The notes under the pieces were generated by a model that worked only from the letters and a program-made list of their open reading frames with translations, had not been told where the DNA came from and made no database searches. From positions 1 through 8,562 of the forward strand of contig DCUQ01000010.1 of assembly GCA_002327865.1 (NCBI GenBank): a stretch of DNA of 8,562 bases. Reading direction: 5' to 3'. A program made the position numbers and the translations under genes. Below, one piece after another: positions 1 to 5,777 of this stretch. Source of the DNA: Syntrophaceae bacterium UBA2210. Lineage in GTDB: Bacteria; Desulfobacterota; Syntrophia; Syntrophales; UBA2210. Position 1 is the stretch's first letter. Each line of letters opens with the position of its first letter.

Positions 1-10
1 CCACTATTGA

Positions 11-133
11 CAACCGACCTCACTTGCTAAGGCTGTGCTAGCACAATCGTCTGGTTCAGAACATTGGACAGAAAAGACCCAAAAAGAACAAGAAACATTG
101 AAGCAAGAACTACAAGAATTGGGGCTGTGGTAA
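11..133 (+). CDS. Possible 3' end of the preceding cassette's gene
   Basis: An open frame runs from just after a TGA at 8-10 to a TAA at 131-133, which lies 4 bp before the first attC. That is where the last codon of a cassette gene usually falls. The product would be at most 41 residues and ends in a charged, Gln/Glu/Lys-rich, probably helical tail (KQELQELGLW). There is no ATG; a GTG at 35-37 is the only possible start and has no convincing ribosome binding site. It may be the remnant of a frameshifted longer gene lying outside the window, a very small cassette gene, or a chance open frame. I do not recognise a family. Confidence 0.28.
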   Translation, partial: QPTSLAKAVLAQSSGSEHWTEKTQKEQETLKQELQELGLW

Positions 134-137
134 AAAG

Positions 138-209
138 CCCTAACAAGGCGCTCGTTCGGACGCTCACTACGTTACGCTTCGTTCGCGCCGCACAGCTTGG
201 TCGTTGGGC
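138..209 (+). other. Integron attC recombination site, upstream copy
   Basis: The right-hand core GTTGGGC (203-209) matches the GTTRRRY consensus exactly. The left inverse core CCCTAAC (138-144) differs from RYYYAAC only in its first base. Between them, CGGACGC (157-163) pairs with GCGCCG (185-190), six base pairs with A160 left unpaired. This is the extrahelical base by which integron integrases recognise the folded single strand. The loop (164-184) is fairly long and rich in TTCG/TACG. Cleavage would be expected between G203 and T204. The site would belong to the cassette upstream, whose body is mostly outside the window. Confidence 0.8.
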
Positions 210-1298
210 GGAATGAGATGAAAGAGGAAACAATGCTTAGAATTCGCAACACCACAATCCCGTTTCTGTTAGCGATTGTGCTTATGATCGGGTGTGTGAG
301 CGGGAGCGCAGGTCGTGCAGACAGCATACAACCCAATACCGCGAACTCGTGCGATCACGTAATTTCGATCCGCGTGGGCACACTGGATCGCTACTACACT
401 GTTCACGTCCCGCCAGGCTACGATGGCAAGACATCCATGCCCATCGTCATCATGTTGCACGGCGGCGGCGGCACCGGCAAAGCTGCGGCTACCGAAACCG
501 GCTGGGGTGCCAAAGCGGACGAGGCCGGATTCCTCGCTGTCTTTCCCGACGCCATGCCTCCAGACCCGACGAAACGAAGCCATTTCAGCAGAAACCCGCA
601 ACTGTGGAACGATGGCTCCGAGCGGTTCTATTCGGGCCAGAAATCTGTGGATGATGTCGGTTTTTTCAACGCAATGCTTGATGACTTGCTTGCCAGGTTT
701 ACCGTGGACCAAAGGCGAATTTACGTCGTGGGGTTTTCTAACGGCGCTTCTATGAGTTTTCGCATCGGTGCGGAATTATCGGAGCGCATTGCGGCCATCG
801 CTCCTGTCGCGGGCGCGTTATGGGTGGAGCCGCCAACGTTGAACCCTCCCGTCTCGATGATCTACATCACCGGCACAGCCGATCCGCTCAACCTGATAGA
901 AGGCGGTGTGCCGAAGCTGGCGACCGGCGGCAGTGACAAGGTTCGCGCGAAGCCAAAGCCGCCCGTGCGCGATTCAATCCTGAAGTGGAGCAAGGCGCTA
1001 GGCTGCCCTGTAACGCCGCGAGACACGTCCGAGGCGAACGGCGTCCGCACCGAAATCTATGGTTCGGGCGACGACGGTGCGGAAGTGGTTTACATCACCG
1101 TCGAGGGACTCGGCCACACCTGGGCCGGCGGCAAGAGTCTGTTGCCGGAATTCATGGTGGGCAAGCGATCCGACAGAATCAATGCGACTGACATCATCTG
1201 GGGGTTCTTTAAGAAACACCCCAAAAAGTAAATTTGCGAAATCCGCCCAACAAGGCACTCCAGCCGACGCTCCTACGTCGCGCGGCTGAGCTTTTGCG
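204..1298 (+). mobile_element. Complete integron gene cassette
   Basis: The segment between the integrase cleavage points in the two GTTGGGC cores (after G203 and after G1298) is one excisable unit. It holds a single ORF in the usual orientation, a start soon after the left core, a stop 13 bp before the inverse core of the trailing attC, and almost no spare DNA. Its base composition is visibly more G/C-rich than the AT-rich ORF and IS that follow, which suggests a separate origin. No intI gene or attI site is in the window. Confidence 0.82.
233..1231 (+). CDS. Exported PHB-depolymerase/feruloyl-esterase-type hydrolase (cassette gene)
   Basis: This is a 332-residue alpha/beta hydrolase of the LpqC/poly(3-hydroxybutyrate) depolymerase family (COG3509), expected to hydrolyse ester bonds outside the cytoplasm. 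I chose the ATG at 233 because GAGG (224-227) lies 5 bp before it; an in-frame ATG at 218 is the alternative. Residues 1-22 form a signal peptide with a hydrophobic core. C21 follows MIG, close to a lipobox, so a lipoprotein is possible. An oxyanion-type HGGGG lies at 76-80. The nucleophile is S169 in GFSNG, the acid probably D217 in GTADP and the base H295 in GLGHTWAGG. All catalytic elements are present and the length is normal. It fills nearly all of a 1.1 kb cassette between two attC sites and has no visible promoter, so expression probably depends on upstream transcription. Fold and catalytic class are firm; the substrate (polyhydroxyalkanoate, feruloyl ester or another ester) is not. Confidence 0.88.
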   Translation: MLRIRNTTIPFLLAIVLMIGCVSGSAGRADSIQPNTANSCDHVISIRVGTLDRYYTVHVPPGYDGKTSMPIVIMLHGGGGTGKAAATETGWGAKADEAGFLAVFPDAMPPDPTKRSHFSRNPQLWNDGSERFYSGQKSVDDVGFFNAMLDDLLARFTVDQRRIYVVGFSNGASMSFRIGAELSERIAAIAPVAGALWVEPPTLNPPVSMIYITGTADPLNLIEGGVPKLATGGSDKVRAKPKPPVRDSILKWSKALGCPVTPRDTSEANGVRTEIYGSGDDGAEVVYITVEGLGHTWAGGKSLLPEFMVGKRSDRINATDIIWGFFKKHPKK

Positions 1299-1304
1299 TT
1301 GGGC
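1245..1304 (+). other. Integron attC site of the esterase cassette
   Basis: This is a 60 bp site with both cores canonical: inverse core GCCCAAC (1245-1251) and core GTTGGGC (1298-1304), perfect complements of each other. The inner arms CAGCCGACGC (1261-1270) and GCGCGGCTG (1280-1288) form a 9 bp stem in which A1267 is the only unpaired base, the expected extrahelical base. The loop is 9 nt. The left flank AACAAGGC is shared with the site at 138-209, so the two are related but not identical. Its length is near the short end for attC sites, and it resembles the compact sites of many chromosomal arrays in proteobacteria. Confidence 0.92.
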
Positions 1305-1353
1305 AGCAGAATTAATCTTTTAAATGGCACCAGGCGATGCAGAAAGGAGTAAT

Positions 1354-1677
1354 ATGGGTGAAAGTAAAGATCCGCTGGAGGGGATGAAGAAACAATGGAG
1401 GATCCAGAGGCTAGAAATGATTACCGAATCCATAGGAGCATTACTGTATTTTTCAATTTATTATGGTCTATTGTTATTGAGTTTCATCTTGTTTCTTTTG
1501 GACAAAATAGACGCCAGCACCCTCTTGTTGTCGCTTATTATTTGGTCTGTCGGACACATTATCATGGACTTAGGAGACAGCATTCATACCAATTTAAAAT
1601 TAATGCTAAAATTGATTAGCGAGCAGAATGAAATTTTGAAATCGATGGAACAGGACTCAAAAAAGGCCCCCATGTAA
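1354..1677 (+). CDS. Small two-helix membrane protein, unknown function
   Basis: This is a 107-residue ORF starting at the ATG at 1354, with the ribosome binding site AAAGGAG (1343-1349) 4 bp upstream. An in-frame ATG at 1324 lacks such a site. The N-terminus is polar and basic. Two hydrophobic segments follow, about residues 27-49 (GALLYFSIYYGLLLLSFILF region) and 55-75 (ASTLLLSLIIWSVGHIIMDL), then a helical charged tail (MLKLISEQNEILKSMEQ) that could form a coiled coil. The layout suggests an inner-membrane hairpin with both ends in the cytoplasm. I recognise no family. It begins 50 bp after the attC core at 1298, so it may be the next cassette gene, but no attC follows it. It is more AT-rich than the esterase gene. 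Confidence 0.65.
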   Translation: MGESKDPLEGMKKQWRIQRLEMITESIGALLYFSIYYGLLLLSFILFLLDKIDASTLLLSLIIWSVGHIIMDLGDSIHTNLKLMLKLISEQNEILKSMEQDSKKAPM

Positions 1678-1712
1678 TTTCTTCTGGGGTTCCTCAATGT
1701 AAATGACAGTGA

Positions 1713-1955
1713 ATACGGCTCGCTAATATAAATCAATTGAAAAAGCTTCAAGGAGAAGTGGAAGAGTTGAGCTCTCTTGATGAACTACAACGAGATCTTG
1801 ATTCCTGGTTTGAAAGGTACAATACAGAGCGACCGCATCAGGGTAAGAGGTGCCAGGGCAGAACACCAATGATGACTTTCCTTGAAAATGTACCCTTGGC
1901 AAAAGAAAAAATATTGGGTATGAATAGTGGTAATGATCTGACAGCTGTAGCATAG
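1713..1955 (+). pseudogene. C-terminal remnant of an IS481-type transposase
   Basis: An open frame from after a TGA at 1710-1712 to a TAG at 1953-1955 gives about 80 residues. They include ERYNTERPHQGKRCQGRTPM, which matches the conserved end of the integrase-core (rve) domain of IS481-family transposases; the family signature is YN-ERPHQG followed by GRTP. A full enzyme is about 300-350 residues, so the N-terminal helix-turn-helix and the DDE catalytic residues are missing. A TTG at 1737 is the only possible start and is unlikely to be used. The helix before the motif (SSLDELQRDLDSW) also fits the family. The remnant points left to right into the IS end at 1983-2009. Confidence 0.8.
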
Positions 1956-1982
1956 TCGGACATTGGTTCTTAGAAAGGGCAG

Positions 1983-2009
1983 CTGTCAGAGGAGATCTTA
2001 GCTAGTACA
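1983..2009 (-). repeat. Probable right terminal inverted repeat of the IS481-type element
   Basis: Read on the minus strand from 2009 inward, the sequence starts TGTACTAGCTAAGATC and continues to CTGACAG. TGT is the usual outer end of IS481/IS3-type repeats, and the AGCTNAGAT...TGACA arrangement looks like known IS481 ends. It lies 28 bp after the transposase stop codon. Homology of the neighbouring AAA gene ends exactly at position 2009/2010, which marks the element boundary. The left end is absent, so a matching repeat and a target-site duplication cannot be checked here. Confidence 0.55.
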
Positions 2010-2654
2010 GATAATAAGATTGTCCGAGATGTCATTCTCTATGAACTGCAGAAAGGAATTGAGCACTCGGCGCATTTCCCCCACATCGTTTCCCAGATCG
2101 CGTTCACCCCCAATGGCATCGAACTCATCAAAAAGATATACACCGGCTACGTCGCGAATTCTCTCAAAGATCTGCCGCAGTTTGGCGCTAGTTTCTCCCA
2201 TGAATTTAGTGACCATACGATCCATCTGAATTAAATGAAGTGACTGGTGAAGCTCATATGCTAGCACCTTTGCAGTCATTGTCTTCCCGGTTCTAGGAGT
2301 CCCAGCGAGAAGTATTTTTCGACGATGAGACATACCGTGTTTTTTTAGTTTGTTCTGTTGCCTAAACTCGAGGATGATTTTTTCGATACGCTGCTTCAAA
2401 AGGTCTTTGACCACCAATGTCGACATGGGATGTGCAGGATTCTCAGAAATAATGAGGCCAGACAAATCTCTGGGAAAGGGAAGGACATTCGTTGAAACTA
2501 TCCTTTTCTTTGACTTGTCAACCATCTCACGTATCTCTACGGCCAAGGCATTGTGCCCCTGACGCACCTCGTGGGATGCAATCTGTAAAGCCGAAGAAGT
2601 ATTTGCGTTCAAATGAGACCGAATAAGGGATTTGATCTGTTCAGCAGTCGCCAT
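1998..2654 (-). pseudogene. AAA-family ATPase truncated by an IS end
   Basis: The gene starts at an ATG (2654-2652) with AGGGG upstream at suitable spacing, and 218 codons are readable. Residues 1-60 are a helical N-terminal region. The AAA core follows: Walker A GTPRTGKT (118-125), in which Arg replaces the usual Gly, a pore-loop-like KFMGETSAKLR (150-160), Walker B VYLFDEFDAIGGE (172-184) and VGEMRRVLNSFLQF (191-204). The frame ends in DNLII followed by three codons and a TAA that come from the IS end. In relatives this point leads into the sensor-1 Asn (LIIAATN), the arginine finger and the lid domain, so about 100 residues are missing and ATP hydrolysis is unlikely. From memory, related ATPases often sit beside a subtilisin-like (S8) protease gene; none is present here. 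Family assignment is firm; its original role is unknown. Confidence 0.8.
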
Positions 2655-2781
2655 ATCATTACCCCTTTATTTTTTATCTCCAAGCCATTTATAGAATATC
2701 TTCAGCAACTACAGCGATTAACATGTAACACTCAACTTGATCGTCTCTCTTTTTCACCCTATTTCTTCTCTATAAGAAAGA

Positions 2782-2805
2782 CCTATTTTTTGTCCTATTT
2801 TTGTC
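2782..2805. repeat. Short tandem repeat of a CTATTTTT(T)GTC unit
   Basis: Two adjacent copies, CCTATTTTTTGTC (2782-2794) and CTATTTTTGTC (2795-2805), differ by one T. They lie in the AT-rich gap between the start of the AAA gene and the tRNA-Met terminator. The rest of the gap (2655-2781) shows no gene or clear promoter. The repeat could be chance low-complexity sequence or a protein-binding site. Confidence 0.4.
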
Positions 2806-2843
2806 AAAAGAAAAAGGGCTACGAAGACAACCTTCGTAACCCC
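2806..2843 (-). terminator. Rho-independent terminator after tRNA-Met
   Basis: On the minus strand GGGTTACGAAG pairs with CTTCGTAGCCC (one G-T pair in 11), with a short loop, followed by TTTTTCTTTT. It begins 9 bp after the encoded CCA of tRNA-Met and would end that transcript, and possibly read-through from the FG-GAP gene. Confidence 0.88.
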
Positions 2844-2852
2844 TTGAAATCA

Positions 2853-2929
2853 TGGTGGCGGTGCCCCGGATCGAACGGGGGACACTACGGATATGAGCCG
2901 TATGCTCTAACCATCTGAGCTACACCGCC
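2853..2929 (-). tRNA. tRNA-Met (CAT anticodon)
   Basis: This is a 77-nt cloverleaf with CCA encoded (TGGT at 2853-2856 on the plus strand). The acceptor stem GGCGGTG/CACCGCC is perfect. The D arm is GCTC-GAGC. The anticodon stem TACGG/CCGTA encloses loop CTCATAT, anticodon CAT, and the T stem CCCCG/CGGGG carries TTCGATC. The CTCATAT loop and general sequence fit elongator tRNA-Met. The Ile2 type, with lysidine on the same anticodon, cannot be fully excluded; it is not an initiator, as the anticodon stem lacks the three G-C pairs. Its 3' end faces the accessory DNA on the left. Confidence 0.95.
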
Positions 2930-2954
2930 TTGCTACCTGACAAAGTGCGATGTA

Positions 2955-2983
2955 CTCCTACATCATATTTGTCAACGTGTCAA
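2955..2983 (-). promoter_or_regulatory. Possible tRNA-Met promoter
   Basis: Two TTGACA hexamers on the minus strand (2983-2978 and 2975-2970) lie upstream of the tRNA. The first has TAGGAG at 17 bp and the second TACATC at 15 bp; both -10 matches are weak. The start would fall roughly 20 nt before the tRNA. The hexamers begin just after the stop of the upstream gene. Confidence 0.35.
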
Positions 2984-2987
2984 GCGT

Positions 2988-4673
2988 CTATTGAACATCC
3001 AGATCGTAAGCCACGACCGCGCTCTTTGACTGGAACGTTCCCAGTCCGATGGCGAGTACCACCTCGTTTTTACCGTCGTTATCAACGTCTTTAAACTGGT
3101 AATCGATCACGTACCCCTGGATTTTTTTTGTCCTCCAGTTTTCGGACAAGCCTAGACCGTCCCACTCGAAATCGTATATTTCACTGCTCGTAAACATCTG
3201 CGCGTTTTTCATCACTCTTCCCACAGGAGACAGGTTTTTCACAATAATGAGTTCCCGTTTCCCGTTTCCGTCAACGTCATAGGTAAGGATTCTTTCTTTT
3301 ATGAATACCTTGTCGGGGGGATCGATGGTGTCGCTGGTTTTCAAAACATCCCCGAAGTAAACATAGTTGTTGGAACCGCCAAATACCTCGTCGCTTTTCC
3401 ATATCAGCTTGTCGCTTCCTCCGAGGACGTGTATCTTTTGATAAGCTGAATCTATTGTTTTTTTGTATATGCAGATGTGTCCGTATTCATCAAGGGCAAT
3501 AACACGTTCGATGTTATTGTCTTCTATGCTGTCTACGGCAAGACCGTAAACGGAAAGACCTTTGGGGATAGTCATCCTTTCCCCTTCCACATACTCTCCA
3601 TTGTTGTAAACTATCTCGTAGACAGGGTTGTCAAACGGATTTGCTATTCCCTTGGTCTGCCCCAGCAATCGAGGGGTACCGGATACGGGTATAACCCGTA
3701 AAAACCATTTCAGCCCGGATGCTATCTCGACGAATTTACCATCCTTAAACTCGATCACAAAAGATTCGAGCCTGCGGTTTTTAACATTTGTCACGATAAT
3801 CTCGGGGATACCGTTACCGTTTATATCGGCCACGTCGACTGCTATGTAACTGCTGGAGATATCGCCCGGAATACTTTTAACGGGCTTCAAACCTTGTCCG
3901 GCTTTTTGATATATCATCACGGAGTGTTCATCTATGATCACAATCTCATTCAGATTATCGCCGTTCACATCACCGATATCCATACCTCTGAAGCCTTTAT
4001 CGTATTTCTGACTTATCCAGAATCCCTTGTTGCCTTCGTCTATCGGACTGGAAGCGGTAATAAAGGCGGGATTAGCCACCGAGGTAAGTGTCTTCTCTTC
4101 CGTTTTGAGAACTTTTGCTTCTTCGGGGCTCTGCAGGGGCGTGGTCTCCGAGGTCTTCAAAGAGGGTATGGGTACTACTGAAACCGGCGGTATTTTCCCC
4201 TGAACGTGATATGTTATCTTTTTCGCGAAATCGCTTATCCTGGGTATCACGTCATCCATTCCCCGGCACTGTTCAAAAACGCCTACAGGTGTTTTATAAG
4301 TGGCGACATCGAGAAGTTTAGCGTCGAGACTGATGCTGTTGCCTATCTTTGTTATGCTCCCCCATACGGCATAATCGAGATCGAGTTTCTTGCCGAGAGC
4401 ATATACGTCGGCAATATCCAACTCTTTTTTGTCAAACGTACCCAGTATCTCTTTGACCTTCTGTTTGGGGCTCACATATACCCCGTCATCAGAGGATAAA
4501 CGTGAGATGAGCATATCCCATATTCCGTCCCTCACATAGTTTATGTCTTCCGAGCTATGAACAGAAAATGGAAGCACAGCGACTCTTTTCACCGGATTCC
4601 CCGCATCGGCCCCCCACACTGATCCGGGAAGTATTACGCATAACATACAGAAAAAAATCAAACATCTTTTCAT
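2988..4673 (-). CDS. Exported protein: FlgO/CsgG-like N-terminal domain plus FG-GAP/VCBS repeats
   Basis: The start at 4673 is chosen because AAGGAG (4685-4680) lies 6 bp before it; the longer open frame to 4772 lacks one and would overlap the end of nfo. The product is 561 residues. Residues 1-22 are a signal peptide (hydrophobic core, VWGADA). About residues 28-132 (VKRVAVLPFS, then GIWDMLISRL, then ALGKKLDLDYAVWGSITKIG) look like the FlgO/CsgG/TolB-N-type domain found in envelope proteins. A Ser/Thr/Pro/Lys-rich linker spans about 160-207. The rest holds degenerate FG-GAP repeats with Asp-rich calcium-type loops: DVNGDNLNE (235-243), DINGNGIPE (283-291), DVDGNGKRE (466-474) and DVDNDGKNE (529-537), which suggests a beta-propeller. 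It is probably periplasmic or surface-exposed. The substrate or partner is unknown. It is the last protein gene before tRNA-Met. Confidence 0.8.
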   Translation of the reverse strand: MKRCLIFFCMLCVILPGSVWGADAGNPVKRVAVLPFSVHSSEDINYVRDGIWDMLISRLSSDDGVYVSPKQKVKEILGTFDKKELDIADVYALGKKLDLDYAVWGSITKIGNSISLDAKLLDVATYKTPVGVFEQCRGMDDVIPRISDFAKKITYHVQGKIPPVSVVPIPSLKTSETTPLQSPEEAKVLKTEEKTLTSVANPAFITASSPIDEGNKGFWISQKYDKGFRGMDIGDVNGDNLNEIVIIDEHSVMIYQKAGQGLKPVKSIPGDISSSYIAVDVADINGNGIPEIIVTNVKNRRLESFVIEFKDGKFVEIASGLKWFLRVIPVSGTPRLLGQTKGIANPFDNPVYEIVYNNGEYVEGERMTIPKGLSVYGLAVDSIEDNNIERVIALDEYGHICIYKKTIDSAYQKIHVLGGSDKLIWKSDEVFGGSNNYVYFGDVLKTSDTIDPPDKVFIKERILTYDVDGNGKRELIIVKNLSPVGRVMKNAQMFTSSEIYDFEWDGLGLSENWRTKKIQGYVIDYQFKDVDNDGKNEVVLAIGLGTFQSKSAVVAYDLDVQ

Positions 4674-4761
4674 CTCATTCTCCTTTGAATTTGTTTCTTT
4701 TATGGTAATACTGCTTACGTAACACGGGGCTTTCCGGCAATGACCATGTAACGCACAGATT

Positions 4762-5613
4762 TTATAAGGCAAAACTTCTCAATAGCTCTAAGCTATCAAT
4801 ATCATTGGGCGCTTCTATGCTTTCGTTATGTTCTCAAGAGATTCGTCTCTCATGATAAGCTCGAAAACTTTCCGGCCTATCATCCCCTTACCGATATCCT
4901 CATGCCGGTCTATCCTGGAATTCATTTCTTTCTTCGAATCATTCAGGTGAAGAATTCTCAGGTTTTGCATACCGATCGTATCGTCAATCTTTTTGAAAAG
5001 ATTATGGTAACCAGCTTTTGTTTTTATGTCGTATCCTGCCACAAATGCATGACATGTATCAAGACAAAATGCCAGTCTTGAGGATTCTTTCACACCATTA
5101 ATGATACAGGCAATCTGTCCGAAACTGTACCCCGGGGCAGTGCCCTGCCCCGCTGCCGTTTCCAGTACTATCCCTGCTTCAGTTCCGGGGATATTATCAT
5201 GAATCGTGTTCAGGGCATCGGTTATTCTGTTCATACCACATTCCTCGTCGTGACCCCTGTGAAATCCCGGATACACGACAAGATAATCTATACCAAGCTG
5301 TTCACGTCTTTTAACCTCGTCCGCATGGAACCGAGGGATTTTTTATAGAGCGTTTCATCGGGCGAAGCCGGATTGAGCAGATAGGGGCATGGGAAACAAC
5401 CGGATCGATACCCGTTTCCTTCCTCACTTCATGAAACAGGTCTATCTGCGCCTTCTTGAGTGGTTGTTGCTCCCACCTGTTCGAGTATCCGGTGAACATC
5501 TGTATCGTGTTACACCCCGCTTCGTATCCTCGCAGAAACGCTTTTTCCAGCCCCTCCGCGATGGGCATATGGGCCCCTAACAATGGTTTATGAAATATCT
5601 CGCTTCTATTCAT
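4762..5613 (-). pseudogene. nfo: Endonuclease IV (AP endonuclease) gene with three frameshifts
   Basis: The family cuts DNA 5' of abasic sites using three metal ions. Reading from the ATG at 5613, LLGAHMPIAEGLEKAF and CNTIQMFTGYSNRWEQQPL are typical. The frame breaks after VVSHAP at the GGGG run 5384-5387, again at the TTTTTT run 5339-5344, and a third time near 4817. Adding one base at each gives a continuous protein: HAPYLLNPASPDETLYKK, then FHADEVKRREQLGIDYLVVY, then LETAAGQG, FCLDTCHAFVAGYD, LHLNDSKKE and RIDRHEDIGKG, ending AIEAPND and a TAA at 4762-4764. Most metal ligands by E. coli Nfo numbering (H69, E145, D179, H182, H216, D229, H231, E261) are kept, but the H109 position reads Tyr (VVYPGFH instead of VVHPGSH). 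A ribosome binding site is poorly placed (AGGGA touching the ATG). Either a pseudogene or clustered sequencing errors; the His loss favours decay. Confidence 0.85.
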
Positions 5614-5699
5614 TCCCTGTTAAAGCTTCATCCGCCCGGAGAAAAATAAGGCAACATACCATTTACGTCACGAAAGCACCACAGTATAGTAATGTCGCA

Positions 5700-5728
5700 T
5701 TATTAAATGTCCCATCACCCTTAATCAA
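5700..5728 (-). promoter_or_regulatory. Possible promoter upstream of nfo
   Basis: On the minus strand TTGATT (5728-5723) is followed after 17 bp by TAATAA (5705-5700). A TATACT also lies nearby at 5689-5684. It falls in the 164 bp gap between cmk and nfo, which otherwise shows no gene or strong stem-loop. The matches are modest in AT-rich DNA. Confidence 0.25.
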
Positions 5729-5777
5729 AACTTTTCGAAAAAGAAGCGACAACCAAAAATCGCGAGGTAAGCCAGTG

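Noticed and set aside
146..190. Repeated TCGTTCG/GTTACGCTTCG pieces as a CRISPR or iteron array
   Set aside because: They are short imperfect repeats within the attC arms and loop; there are no regularly spaced units.
269..712. Minus-strand open frame across the esterase cassette
   Set aside because: Opposite to the cassette gene, no ribosome binding site, and the esterase motifs fully explain the region.
1669..1700. CCCC...GGGG stem after the small membrane protein gene as a terminator
   Set aside because: The stem is only about four firm pairs with a long loop and no T-run.
1678..1740. Third attC site after the small membrane protein gene
   Set aside because: No GTTRRRY core with a matching inverse core or a bulged stem could be found.
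4674..4772. N-terminal extension of the FG-GAP gene beginning MPYKIC
   Set aside because: The AAGGAG site and the signal peptide place the start at 4673; the extension has neither and overlaps the end of nfo.
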